Assembly: GCA_944548615.1 (NCBI GenBank)
Contig: OX155972.1
Coordinates: forward strand, 2,717,625 to 2,781,624
Origin: Micropterix aruncella
Taxonomy: Eukaryota > Arthropoda > Insecta > Lepidoptera > Micropterigidae
DNA: 64,000 bases
Direction of reading: 5' to 3'
The translations under genes were made by a program, and so were the position numbers. The first letter of the stretch is position 1. The number at the start of each line of letters is the position of its first letter. This document shows positions 43,290 to 53,629 of this stretch, in pieces. The notes under the pieces are model-generated. The model saw only the letters and a list, made by a program, of their open reading frames with translations. It was not told the DNA's origin and did not search any database.

Positions 43290-44890
43290 TCATGGCATGA
43301 TCATGACCTGATTTTACAGCCAAGATCGGCTCCTGACGAGGATACTTTTCCATTGTCAACAGAATAGACACACAATTTTGTGTACGCATTCAATTATGAT
43401 AGCAACTTCCAAGTTTCAGCATTACATGGCTGATGTACCCTGGGTTGGCTCCCAACGAGGGAACTCCTCAACGGTCAACAGCAGAGACCCAAAATTTTGT
43501 ATACGCATTCAATTATGATAGCTCCTTCCATGTTCCACCATGTCATGGCTGATGAACCCTGGATTGGCTCCTGATGAGGGAACTACTCAACGGTCAACAG
43601 CAGAGACCCAAAATGTTGTATACGCATTCAATTATAATAGCCCCTTCTAAGTTCCACCATGACATGGCTGATGTACCCTGGGTTGGCTTCCGATGAGGAA
43701 ACTCCTCAACGGTCAACAGCCGAGACCCAACATTTTGTATACGCATTCAATTATGATAGCCTATTCCGTGTTCCACCATGACATGGCTGATGAACCATGG
43801 CTTGGTTCCCTCATCGGGGGCCAATCCAGGGTACATCAGCCATGTCATAGTGAAACTTGGAAGGGCCTATCATAATTGAATGCGTATACAAAACGTTGAG
43901 TCTTTGCTGTTGACCGCTGAGGAGTCGCCTCATCGGGAGCCAACTCAGGGTACATCCGCCATGTCATAGTGAAACTTGGAAGGGGCTGTCATAATTGAAT
44001 GCGTATACAAAATTTTGAGTCTCTGCTGTTGACCGTTGAGGAGTTCCCTTATCAAGAGCCAACCCAGGTTACATCAGCCATGGCATGGTGGAATTTGGTA
44101 GGAGCTATCATAATTGAATGCGTATACAAAATTTTGGGTCTCTGCTGTTGACCGTTGAGGAGTCCCCTCATCGGAAGCCAACCCAGGGTACATCAGCCAT
44201 GTCATAGTGAAACCTGAAAGGGCCTATCATAATTGAATGCGTATACAAAATTTTGAGTCTTTGCTGTTGACCGTTGAGGAGTCCCCTCATCGGGAGACAA
44301 CCCAGGGTACATCAGCCATGTCATAGTGAAACTTGAAAGGGCCTATCATAATTGAATGTGTATACAAAATTTTGAGTCTTTGATGTTGACCGTTGAGGAG
44401 TCCCCTCATCGGGAGCCAACCCAGGGTACATCAGCTATGTCACAGTGAAACTTGAAAGGGCCTATCATAATTGAATGCGTATACAAAATTTTGAGTCTCT
44501 GCTGTTGACCGTTGAGGAGTTCCCTTATCGAGAGCCAACCCAGGGTACATCAGCCATGTCATGATGGAATTTGGAAGGAGCTATCCTAATTGAATGCGTA
44601 TACAAAATTTTGGATCTCTACTCTTGACCGTTCAGGAGTCCCCTCATCGGGAGCCAACCCAGGGTACATCATCCATGTCGTAGTGAAACTTAGAAGGGGC
44701 TATCATAATTAAATGCGTATACAAAATTTTGAGTCTCTGCTGTTGACCGTTGAGGAGTTCCCTCATCGGGAGCCAACCCAGGGTAGATCAGCCCTGTCAT
44801 GGTGAAACTTGGAAGTTGCTATCATAAATGAATGCTTATACAAAATGTTGGGTGTCTGCTGTTGACCGTTGAGGAGTCCTCTAGTCAGGA
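43290..44890. repeat. ~120-bp minisatellite array with an internal inversion
   Basis: The marker attcaattatgatag occurs four times in + orientation (about 43388, 43508, 43629, 43748) and then nine times inverted (about 43868 to 44821), with spacing near 119-120 bp. Orientation flips at about 43805. Related units lie at 53925-54240. Each unit includes ggttggctccc...aactcctcaacggtcaacag. Confidence 0.9.
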
Positions 44891-45286
44891 GCCAACGCTG
44901 GGTGGACGGATTTCAACCACAATCTGCATGCCAAATTTCAGCTCAATCGGATGAAGCGTTTCGGCGCTTACAGAAGTGCGTCCACAAAAGAAAAATGCCC
45001 AACACTACGTGCGGATAGGTAGTTAGTCCATCATCAGATGCTGGGCATCACACAAGGTTATAGTTTTTGTCAAGACAAATCAAACGAGCCCAAACATGAC
45101 AGGTTTATCGTGTGCACAAAGTTATAGTTTTTGTCAAGACAAATCAAACGAACCCAATAATGCCTTTTTAATACTGAGATTCTAAGGAACACTTTGATGA
45201 AGTTTTACCTAAATCGGTTCAGCTGTTTTTGAGCCAAATCAAAACATACATATATTGCCATCAAGAATTGTATATATTAGTATAGA
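44891..45286 (-). mobile_element. Helitron-like 5' end adjoining the minisatellite
   Basis: On the minus strand the sequence begins TCTATACTAATATATACAATTC at 45286 after A, like the Helitron 5' ends at 4403 and 42181. An internal 45-bp duplication (tatagtttttgtcaagacaaatc at 45059 and 45122) is present. The minisatellite probably belongs to the same element, but a 3' CTRR end was not located. Confidence 0.5.
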
Positions 45287-45530
45287 TAAGCAACTTAACA
45301 ATTAATCATTCTTACCTTTGGTGGCACCATTGAATTGCACACTATAACATCAATTTTGGCACCCACGACTGACTTCCCACCGACAAGTGCTTAGCTTATT
45401 GTTGAAGCGTGCGTCTGTGTGAGTGCGTTCGTTTCGATCGTTTGTACGTAGCTTCCATACTGCTTAGCTCTTTCTACTGTGGTTTCGGTGAAGTTGCAGC
45501 CGCCGTTGTCTAGGGCAGCGGTCCGTAACC

Positions 45531-45730
45531 NNNNNNNNNNNNNNNNNNNNNNNNNNNNNNNNNNNNNNNNNNNNNNNNNNNNNNNNNNNNNNNNNNNNNN
45601 NNNNNNNNNNNNNNNNNNNNNNNNNNNNNNNNNNNNNNNNNNNNNNNNNNNNNNNNNNNNNNNNNNNNNNNNNNNNNNNNNNNNNNNNNNNNNNNNNNNN
45701 NNNNNNNNNNNNNNNNNNNNNNNNNNNNNN
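45531..45730. other. Assembly gap (200 N)
   Basis: Exactly 200 undetermined bases, so the true length is probably unknown. It lies in the 3' UTR or flank of tup, about 150 bp past the stop codon. Confidence 1.
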
Positions 45731-45878
45731 ATATAGATCGACGAAATAATTAATATTCTATGTTAGAAGAAAATCGGTTCGGTGCTTCGAATGACGGTGG
45801 TCTTTTTCAAGTCCGGGGTGCGTGACGTCACGGGCTGTACACTGGATAAAGCAGGCTACGGTAGAGTCGCAAGGTGGG

Positions 45879-46025
45879 TTATGGGCTCGCCGGCAAGGAC
45901 TCGTCGCTGTCCAGATAGGTCACGTAGCTGTCTGGAGGGTCCGTTGGATGCAGGCCGTGATGCGGGTGATGCGGCATCGCAAGATGCGCCGGCGGCGGAT
46001 GCGGAGCCACGTCGTACCCTTGCAT
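45879..46025 (-). CDS. tup: Islet/tailup, terminal exon
   Basis: 48 codons and TAA. It begins MQGYDVAPHPPP after acceptor atccacag (46026-46028 is CAG), runs through a His/Pro-rich stretch and ends SYVTYLDSDESLPASP. The YVTYL-x-SD-x-S ending is typical of insect Tailup/Islet proteins, which carry a similar M-x-GYD start to this block. The phase-0 join to ...FQQLVNQ of the previous exon is seamless. GC content is much higher than the surroundings. Confidence 0.9.
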   Translation of the reverse strand: MQGYDVAPHPPPAHLAMPHHPHHGLHPTDPPDSYVTYLDSDESLPASP

Positions 46026-46259
46026 CTGTGGATAATCATAAATGCTACATTCAAAAAAATATATATTTTACTCAACCTTAGGCTATAGACGCACTAGCGG
46101 CTGGCCGTGATGCGGCGTGCCGTTGCGGCAGGCCTCACTTCGATTTTTATATGAAACCGCAAGATATCGACGCACTGGTTGTCGCAACCGCTCCGGTTTT
46201 CTTTACGGGACTAAACATTTAAACATAGTTGTCGACTATATTGTGCCCATCATTTATAC

Positions 46260-47165
46260 AACGACAACCTTGCCCACTTGAGCTGTTCGGAGGATAAGTC
46301 AAGTCATGTCCCCCTCTGTAGTAATACTCCTTTCACAGCTAGACATTTAAGCTGGTTAAAAGTCGGCCTTAGATCAGGGTTGGTACACCTTTCCATTAGC
46401 AATGTTCTTGCTGTTATTCGCGGGTAATTAACATCTCAACAGCTTGTGCCAACAAGGGTTCGACAGTACCCCCCCCCCCCCCAATACAGTTTGTGCGGGA
46501 CGGCTTAAATGTAAAAACTCCAAAAGCTTTCTCAATGATTCTGAAAGCTTCCAATTGGATTCTGAGGTCGATTCGGCCTATAAGCAGTATAGTTTTCCTG
46601 GACGTCTAGGAAGCACAGCTTTGCAACTAGATATAGCTCGTTACTCTTTATGTTGGAAGATCGCCCTCATTGTAGAATCAACGGTTCCTTGATCAATAAG
46701 AAAAATGATGGATTTCTCCATAAATTACCGTTTTGCTTTTACGGTTACACGTCATATTGATACATACATACGTACGAAACACAGTACATGTCATATACGT
46801 AATCCACTTTGAATCATGCGTTTTTCCGCGTATTAAAGCGTTATAATTTTCTCAGTGAGATAGTCAAATATTCCCAAATATCACGATTACATTCAATGGT
46901 TTTAAAGAATGGTTACACTGTTCACATTGCCTGAAAGCTGGTGCTCGTGGCCTGCCAGCCAAATCCCTGTTTTATCTTCTTTAAAGATCTTGGTCTCTCT
47001 AGGAAAATAATTAAGTCCTTCCTAGAATAAATATCTAAAACCGAGATGCCTTATTTATGGCTTCTAAGGGGTAGTGAATGTCTGCTAAGGTGATGCTCAC
47101 ATGAAGCAAGGCTGCTGTCCTAAATACCTCAACCGACATTAATGCAAGTCCGCCATTAGGGTTCA
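46260..47165 (+). pseudogene. Decayed 3' portion of the RLE LINE
   Basis: Aligns in pieces to 15900-16680: the CCHC region, tcgacagtacc..aatacagtttgtgcggg, and the endonuclease and tail region. Frames are broken, and an unrelated block lies at about 46690-46890. It contains a 14-C run near 46473. It sits in the tup intron between the last two exons, antisense to tup. Confidence 0.75.
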
Positions 47166-47292
47166 AGTCCAGTTACTAGTATAGCTTGACATCCTCTTTG
47201 TTAGCCACTGTGTCCCTTTACTAACATCATGCTGATTACTTTCATTTATGATATATTCTAGTACTTTAAAAAAGAGAGCTGTATTGACTTAC

Positions 47293-47400
47293 CTGATTGA
47301 CCAATTGTTGGAACGCTGGATTCGCATGAGGTGGAGTGTCAAAGTCGGCCCTCAGGGCGAAGTCGCTCAGGGCCTTCCACGGAGGCTGATATGCAGTCAC
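47293..47400 (-). CDS. tup: Islet/tailup exon with the conserved tail block
   Basis: 36 codons, [20 protein letters not shown]...PAFQQLVNQ, acceptor gttacag, donor gtaagt, phase 0 at both ends. The QPPWK-x-LSDFAL...FQQLV block is diagnostic of Islet proteins, where the region downstream of the homeodomain includes the LIM-homeodomain partner (Lhx3) binding element. Confidence 0.93.
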
Positions 47401-47566
47401 CTGTAACATATACTATATTAAGGTGACATGATACCTGGGAACGAACATATCCGAAGAACTTTCGTTTCATGATTTTTTTGAGAAATATAAGCACTAATTT
47501 AAAAAAGTTTCGCGAATCCCTCGATAAGGAACCAATCTATAATTTAAACTGGGCTGGGAAAGCTGC

Positions 47567-47674
47567 CGGATTCGGCGCCCCCGACCGTCGCTTCATACAG
47601 TACAGGATACTGGGAGAGTACTAGTACTGGGAGAGCGCGGGGTGTGGAGCGACGGTCGGGGGCGGCGTAATCCG
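47567..47674. repeat. GC-rich inverted repeat (108 bp)
   Basis: Arms cggattcggcgcccccgaccgtcgct and agcgacggtcgggggcggcgtaatccg enclose 55 bp that includes actgggagagtactagtactgggagag. It lies in a tup intron and is probably a small MITE. An Islet regulatory role is not indicated by anything visible. Confidence 0.65.
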
Positions 47675-48457
47675 TTCTCTTCTCCAGCTCCCGATTCTTC
47701 GGAGCTCGCGCGCGGACTGTATGTATGTTTATCGTTTATTTATTTCACTATAGCTTCTGAACTCTCGAAATGAATTAAAAGTATGTGGTATTGTTAGAGC
47801 CGTTATCCCGAGTGTCATAGGATACCTTAACTGTCAAAATATCAAGTAAATAGTTGTATAAATGTCCAAATCTCCAAATGTCAATAAATTAACATAAATA
47901 TATCGTGTTTAGTTTCAAATGAAAGGTCTGATTGAGTACATTCCGGAAATATACTTGTATCTATATGACTATCTTATTCTTGTATCTATATCTATTAGGC
48001 TACTGATCGCAAGCGAAGATTAATCAATGTTTGCAACTACACATTGCGTTTCATACCTAGTAAAATCCTAGCTGCCAAAATGTAGTACGGCATTGAGTAC
48101 GGAATCTAAATACCCTATAGGTATTCAATGATAATCACACACTTCCCGGAGGTTCCTTCTACAGTGAAAAAGATTTCTGTTTCGCCAAGTTATAGATTCT
48201 ACTCGTATTAGGAGTCCATGTGTGGCAAGTAGGCTGTCCGCATAGGACGAATAACGTGCCGTATGTGGATTTTAAATATTCCAAATTCAAATTGTTGTCG
48301 CTTGATGCGATAGAAACCTCCAGAAATCGCATGCACACCTGATAGTTTGCGGTAAAGGGTATGCCATTTATATCACTGAGAGTTCGTGCCACCCTGCTGC
48401 GGTAATCAAAATAGGCTTTAAATCTCACCAATACTTAAAACATTGATTTATGAAATA

Positions 48458-48676
48458 TTAGCTTCGCCCAGCGGTTTCACCCGCGTGGTGATGGAAAATT
48501 GTGATAATGATGATAGAAAACCATATATCTTTATAAATTATAGCCTATGTGTTATTCTGATGTGTAAGCTATATTATTGTAAAGTTTCATCAAAATCCAT
48601 TCAGTAGTTTTTGCGTGAAAGAGTAACAAACATCCATACATACATACAAACTTTCGCGTTTATAATATTAGTAGGA
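48458..48676 (-). mobile_element. Short non-autonomous Helitron (219 bp)
   Basis: Minus strand: A then TCCTACTAATATTATAAACGCG at the start; GGGTGAAACCGCTGGGCGAAG-CTAA then T at the end. TC start, CTAA end and A/T flanks fit a Helitron. Confidence 0.75.
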
Positions 48677-49211
48677 TTTTTGAAATGGCCCCGGTGCCTT
48701 CAACATTGACTTAACTTGATATGAAAGACCGTGGTCAATTCTGTTGAAAACCGCTTCTTTGACGTGCAGAATCTATTAGGAGTTCATGGGCGGCAAAAAG
48801 GTTGTCCGCTAATGACAAAGAAAGCGCCCTATATGAAATCGGATATTCGTTCCAAACTTAAAATTCGTCCCGCCCGAGGCGACCGAAACCTTCTGCACTC
48901 GCATGAACTCCTGATAGTATTCAGTTGAAGCTCCTCTCCTTCTGGATTTCATTAGCGTACCGGAAGTACCTGCTATGGGTAAAGAAGAAAGGACTCTAAG
49001 AGTCAACGGCTCGCAGCGAGAAGCTCCCCTTGCAGGACAATGGCCCCTCAGTAAAAAGCCATATTGGTAAATGCCGGCTGGCTTTTCAATACCGGGTAAA
49101 AGTGGGATCTTCGGTTCTCAAAATGACATGGAACGGCGTAGTGGACAACCACGGTCGAAACGTTCCAAATAACAGATTAGGGAAACGGGAAACTAAATAT
49201 AAAAAAAATAC

Positions 49212-49310
49212 CTCTAATGGTAAAGCTGGTGGTGGCTCGTGGCGGACAGGCGATCCGGCTACCAATGGAACTCCTCCAAGACCACAATACCCTCCAAGTC
49301 TCCTTCCATC
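49212..49310 (-). CDS. tup: Islet/tailup exon, post-homeodomain linker
   Basis: 33 codons, DGRRLGGYCGLGGVPLVAGS...PPALPLE, acceptor ctgtttcag, donor gtattt, phase 0. The GRRLG...GVP-LVA-SPVRHE pattern matches the Islet linker following the homeodomain. Confidence 0.9.
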
Positions 49311-49547
49311 CTGAAACAGAACAAAAGACTTCTTCAATTAGCTATAATTCAAATGGTAGTGAGGTAGTGAACTATGCTTAGGTAGTTGATAGGTACTATG
49401 GTCGAGTTATTAGCCTCAGTTCACCTTTGCGGGGGAAAGTAGTTTTATTTCAGTATTCCGACTTCCCCATTGATCTGATTGTTCCTATGGACGTCGGTCC
49501 CTTAATGGTTTAATTAAACCCTCTAAAACCAATCATCAAATACAAAC

Positions 49548-49710
49548 CTTCTCCTGCTGCATCTGCATCTTGAGCTGTATGGTCTTCTTCTTGTCTTTGC
49601 AACGTTTGTTCTGGAACCAAACTCGGATGACCCTCGGCGAGAGGCTCGTCATCTCGACGAGCTGCTCCTTCATGAGCGCGTCGGGCCGGGGGTTAGCCGC
49701 GTAACAAGTC
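49548..49710 (-). CDS. tup: Islet/tailup exon with homeodomain helices 2 and 3
   Basis: One base completes Arg, then 54 codons: [16 protein letters not shown]...[18 protein letters not shown]...QQEK. The recognition helix [13 protein letters not shown] is intact (Trp, Phe, Asn, Arg). One residue differs from the consensus I know: MTSLSPRV instead of MTGLSPRV. The split after HTLR is the family's intron position. The protein is a DNA-binding factor in motor-neuron and other cell specification. The acceptor is ttttttccag and the donor gtttgt. Confidence 0.96.
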
Positions 49711-49840
49711 CTGGAAAAAAGGGGGACTAGATGAGTACTGGAGCCTAACCTCTTAGGTACACTGTCTTGACTACAGGTAAGTTCTGCTCGAAGATCGGGT
49801 TTCGCATATTTAGCTGTATCTACTGAGCAGGTAGTTTTCC

Positions 49841-50225
49841 GTGATCAACCTGGGATCGCAGAAGTGCAGCAGCATGTGCAGCATTATGAGAGATGTGAGC
49901 CGACACAGAAGAAAAGTATGCATAGGTACAAGGGAAAACATCGCGACTACTTCAACTAACTCAGATATTCATTCGCATAATACGCGAAATAAAGAGGACT
50001 TGCGTCACTTTAAAATATCACAGAATAAGGTGCGAAATAGCTTTCCTCCTCCTAGTCAGTCTAACCTATTTTACAATAAACCGCCATTATGCATCAGAAA
50101 CCTTGGGGAGGTTCTTTTTAAGAAAAAGATACAGTGTATTTTAATTTAAATCCCAATTTAAGGCATCAAGGATTTTGATAATACCGAATTTCTCTGTTCT
50201 TTTGACCTTTCTTGACTATCTTTAT
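49841..50225 (+). pseudogene. Decayed LINE C-terminus (same group as 29019-31530)
   Basis: The + frame reads NSDIHSHNTRNKEDLRHF, KVRNSFPPPSQSNLFYNK and CIRNLGEVLFKKKI, paralleling the end of the 681-codon RT. Truncated both sides, in a tup intron. Confidence 0.75.
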
Positions 50226-51104
50226 TCTTTATATTATTAATTATTATATCACTATATTTTTTTATTCTGACTATTAGCGATTAGCTATTATTATTATTAA
50301 TACTAATTTGTTTCCATATGATAATTTGTCAAATTATCCAATAATTCTGTTTGATTATTAGTAGGTACTATTGTCCTTATGATAATCTGCGAAATTTTCG
50401 AAGAATTTTGATTAAAAATAACGGTACATTTTGTTTGTTATAGACCTAGAAACCTAGAAAATCTGCGCTTGAATGTTCAACATGCATTACATTACATTTT
50501 CGTCGTGTCCAATTGACGGCTAAAGACCACTCTTGGACGTGTCAAAATAATTGGGTTAGGTAGTAAGTTTCGTTACTGCTCTTTACTGAACATACATAGG
50601 TAGTCAAGAATTAACTACTAGATTGTCAAACTATAAATATAAATAATCAAAATAGAAGCCTAATATTTGAAGTAGTAAGTAATTCGAAAAGATACGTAGT
50701 AAAATTATTCATCGTAATATTCAAATTGTCAGTAAAATGTTAAATAATCAAATTAAATCTACGTTAGGTATATATTTTAAACTAAAAGTACAGATATTAG
50801 ACCATATAAAATAATCAGACAATAAGGCTCTACTTTTTTAAGTAATTTAAATGGGTACAATATTTGAAAAATCATGGCCCTCAAATTTAGCCAGATTATA
50901 GAAAGGGTGGCCTACCAGCTCTTGATGTTTTTTTTTAATTTTATGTCCTCCAACTGCATGCCTTATACCAAAGTTCATACCTTATACCTTATAATTAGGT
51001 TGAGATATATGTACATATTTTGCTAATTTTATAATTTTCGTTAATTTTGGAATTATACAGTGTAGGATTATATAAAAATAAATATTAATACCTCGAGCGC
51101 TGAC
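50226..51104. other. AT-rich tup intron DNA
   Basis: No ORF, repeat border or motif that I can support. Confidence 0.45.
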
Positions 51105-51627
51105 GTTTGAATTGTAGTTTCTCTAAGACCTGTTTTATGTTTCAGTTGAAATTTTCTATTAGATACGTTGTTTTGTACAGCAATAAGCATTATTCAGAAT
51201 TATCTGTCAAAGTTGTGGTACAGAAAAAAACTGCCTTGTCCAACATTTCTATGTTTTTTCTGGAAATAAATCACCCTATGCAAGAAATTGTGAATACTTT
51301 TATAATTATTATAATATGCTTCATTCAACCTATGACTTCGTTTTACTTATACCCATACAAAAATAACAAAATATTCGGTGTTGAAAATCAACATGAATAT
51401 TGAAGTTTATTGGCGACTCTATGGAAAATAATGAACCAACTAGTTAACGACAGAGAATCTTCTCCTCTTTTCGCACATACCACAGGCCGTATGATTTATG
51501 TGAGGTATCAAGGGTAAATAATTGGAAAACATCGGCGCCGATCTCGGCTGGGACAGATGTCCCCTTTGCCGCTCTACGGTAATTTCAATTGTGGGACAAT
51601 TGTCCCGTTTGCCGCCCAAGGGGTTAA
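51105..51627 (-). mobile_element. TTAA-flanked element, GGGACA/TGTCCC family, copy 2
   Basis: Inverted relative of 3226-3775. Terminal TTAA at 51624-51627. Two gggacaattgtccc-type palindromes lie 43 bp apart near this end (one a perfect 14-mer spanning 51594-51607). It lies only 41 bp beyond the splice donor side of the homeobox exon 51669-51792. The other border is approximate. Confidence 0.65.
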
Positions 51628-51668
51628 AATAAAAACTTTGCCGCACTTTAAACCAAAAATCTTCATAC

Positions 51669-51792
51669 CGTAGTGTGTGTAACTGTTTCTCATTTAACAC
51701 CGTGCGCACTCTTGTTGGTTTTCCATCTTGAGCTGCTCTTCCACTTCTCCCGCCACCGCCGCCTTTGTGAGAACCTGACTCGCTTCCAGAAT
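51669..51792 (-). CDS. tup: Islet/tailup exon: linker and start of the homeodomain
   Basis: Two bases complete a codon, then 40 codons and two bases: SGSESGSHKGGGGGRSGRAA...TRVRTVLNEKQLHTLR. The VRTVLNEKQLHTLR run is homeodomain helix 1 of Islet. The acceptor is ctctttacag, the donor CG|gtatga, and the Arg codon is shared with the next exon. Upstream exons with the two LIM domains were searched for up to 64 kb and not found, so they lie further 5' (beyond this window). Confidence 0.94.
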
Positions 51793-51892
51793 CTGTAAAG
51801 AGGAAAAAAGGGTTGAGGTCGACTAATAAAGTCGACTTTAAGTCAATTCGAAAATTCGACTTAAAGACGACCCGAAAAGTTGGTTCTGTTGG

Positions 51893-51981
51893 TTTTTACT
51901 CTTTATTGTGACATTTCGCAATGGGCGGGTTTATCAAAGTACGACAATCTCTTACAACTAGGGTTAGTGGAGTTAGGGGGA
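51893..51981 (-). mobile_element. SINE tail fragment
   Basis: actctttattgtgacatttcgcaatgggcgggtttat is the inverted SINE 3' tail, as at 18861. It continues into the palindrome at 51982. Confidence 0.65.
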
Positions 51982-52105
51982 TTTGAGCCGATGTCGAGTC
52001 GCTGAGTTACACACACACATGTTCATAAATACTATATAGTAGGGTTACTATATAGTATTTATGAACATGTGTGTGTGTAACTCAGCGACTCGACATCGGC
52101 TCAAA
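51982..52105. repeat. Perfect 60-bp-arm palindrome with 4-nt loop
   Basis: The arm from tttgagccgatgtcgag to actatatagta is repeated base-for-base in reverse complement, from tactatatagt to ctcgacatcggctcaaa, around gggt (52042-52045). The arm contains SINE-like (ac)n and tagtagggtt material, so it may derive from a SINE tail duplicated in inverse. Confidence 0.93.
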
Positions 52106-52151
52106 CCGGGTATTAGAATACAGCGCGGAAGTGCGAAGGTGGACTGTGAGT

Positions 52152-52366
52152 GAATGCAATAGCGGTATAGAAAGAGATATCAGCAAATGAGACTCCCTCT
52201 ATCCTTGTCTAGTTGCGCATGCGCGTTTATCCATAGCATAGCAGAATTATGACGTGGAAGCGTTGCCATAGTGATATATGTACGTGTGTCCTTGACATGC
52301 GCGACTAAACAAGGATAGAGGGAGTGTCATATGCTGCTGTCTCTTTCTATTCAATTATCGCATTCT
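52152..52366. mobile_element. 215-bp fold-back MITE
   Basis: gaatgcaatagcggtatagaaagaga...actccctctatccttgt at the left is mirrored by acaaggatagagggagt...tctctttctattcaattatcgcattc at the right. Arms of about 72 bp with few mismatches; the centre contains gcgcatgcgc. Confidence 0.8.
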
Positions 52367-53629
52367 CAGGCTGGTCGAGCGGTCTAGTATTTATACGTCT
52401 AATGCTCAAACAATACTAACTAAAATAAACAATAGTCAACTAAAATAGTCGACTTGGGATCGATTAAAAAGACATTTCCATCTCTGCTTCACCCTCTTGA
52501 AGTAAGTATTTTAAAAGTATTTCTACAGGAATTTGTTTTTTTTAAAATTATTTAATAAAAGTAAAGAACGAGATACATTCCTGCAGCATTGCAAAAGAAA
52601 TACGTGTTTGGACCAGTAGCAAAAAATAAAGCACACTGCAACATCTTGATCACTACGTCAAAAAATAGTTTTACATGTGCACACGTTTAGTTAAAATTAA
52701 AAGAAAAAAAAATAGGTATTCAGAAGTACCTACTAAAAAAAATATGATATATCTTTAAGAAAGAAGAAGTAATTGAAATTAAAGAATTAGTTTAAAACAG
52801 TCAAAAATATGTCAAATTATAAATATCTGTATTACCTACATATCTAAAATTTAGTAAAAAAATGATTATGTAATGAACATTTAAAATAAAATATAATTAA
52901 TAGATCTCCTTCGAGTTTCTTTGCTATTCATAGCTGAGTACTCTGATGGGTTCCGCGAATCCGTTCAGTAGTTTTCGAAATTAAAGATTTAGCTTCAAAA
53001 TTAAAGATTGAGAAATCGATTTAGATTAGATTTAGATTATAGACATCCACCGAATCAATATATTCACTTTAAAATAGGTACATAGTAAATAGAGAATTTT
53101 CTCTACAGTTAGATAGAGTTATGTAGGTATTCTGGGGGCAGAAGGCCCGACAGCGAGGGCCGTATATAGGCCCGAGCACTAGGCTTAGGGAAACTTCTCA
53201 TAATCGCTTATAAGCCGACCTTTCCGAAGAAGGAACATCTTGAAAACTCTCTTATTTACTAAGATGTTTGTTTTTGCTTCAGCCAAATCAAAATGGACTC
53301 ATCGCTTAAATATTGCGAAAGAAAAAGAGCGGTGGAGCGGTGGCCCTCAGCTCAAATGTACGGCCTACCGAAGGTGGTTACAATGCTGCTTATCGGTGGA
53401 CGAGATCTCGTATCAGGGGAGAATGGCGTCAACTTGGGTAGGCCCTCATACAGCAGTTTATACGCTGAAAAGAAGAAGAAGAAGGAAGATTAGAACTCTT
53501 GGTCTTGTGTCATAAATTTTGAAGTTCTAAAGTTAATTACGTTTGATCCAGTCTGATGCAGTCCGCTCTGTGAAACATGGAGCCTGAAACAACTCTATCA
53601 ACAACCTGGAGACCTTTTACATAATTTTA
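52367..53629. other. AT-rich intron or upstream DNA of tup
   Basis: A 91-codon + ORF at 53240-53515 (overlapping a second frame) has no recognised domain. It resembles a LINE remnant (KMFVFASAKSKWTHRLNIAK), but too weakly to call. Confidence 0.35.

Noticed and set aside
43290..44890. Regularly spaced repeats as a possible CRISPR array
   Set aside because: Units are contiguous ~120-bp minisatellite copies without unique spacers, in a eukaryotic genome, and change orientation.
45479..45736. ORF running through the N gap
   Set aside because: It consists of undetermined bases.
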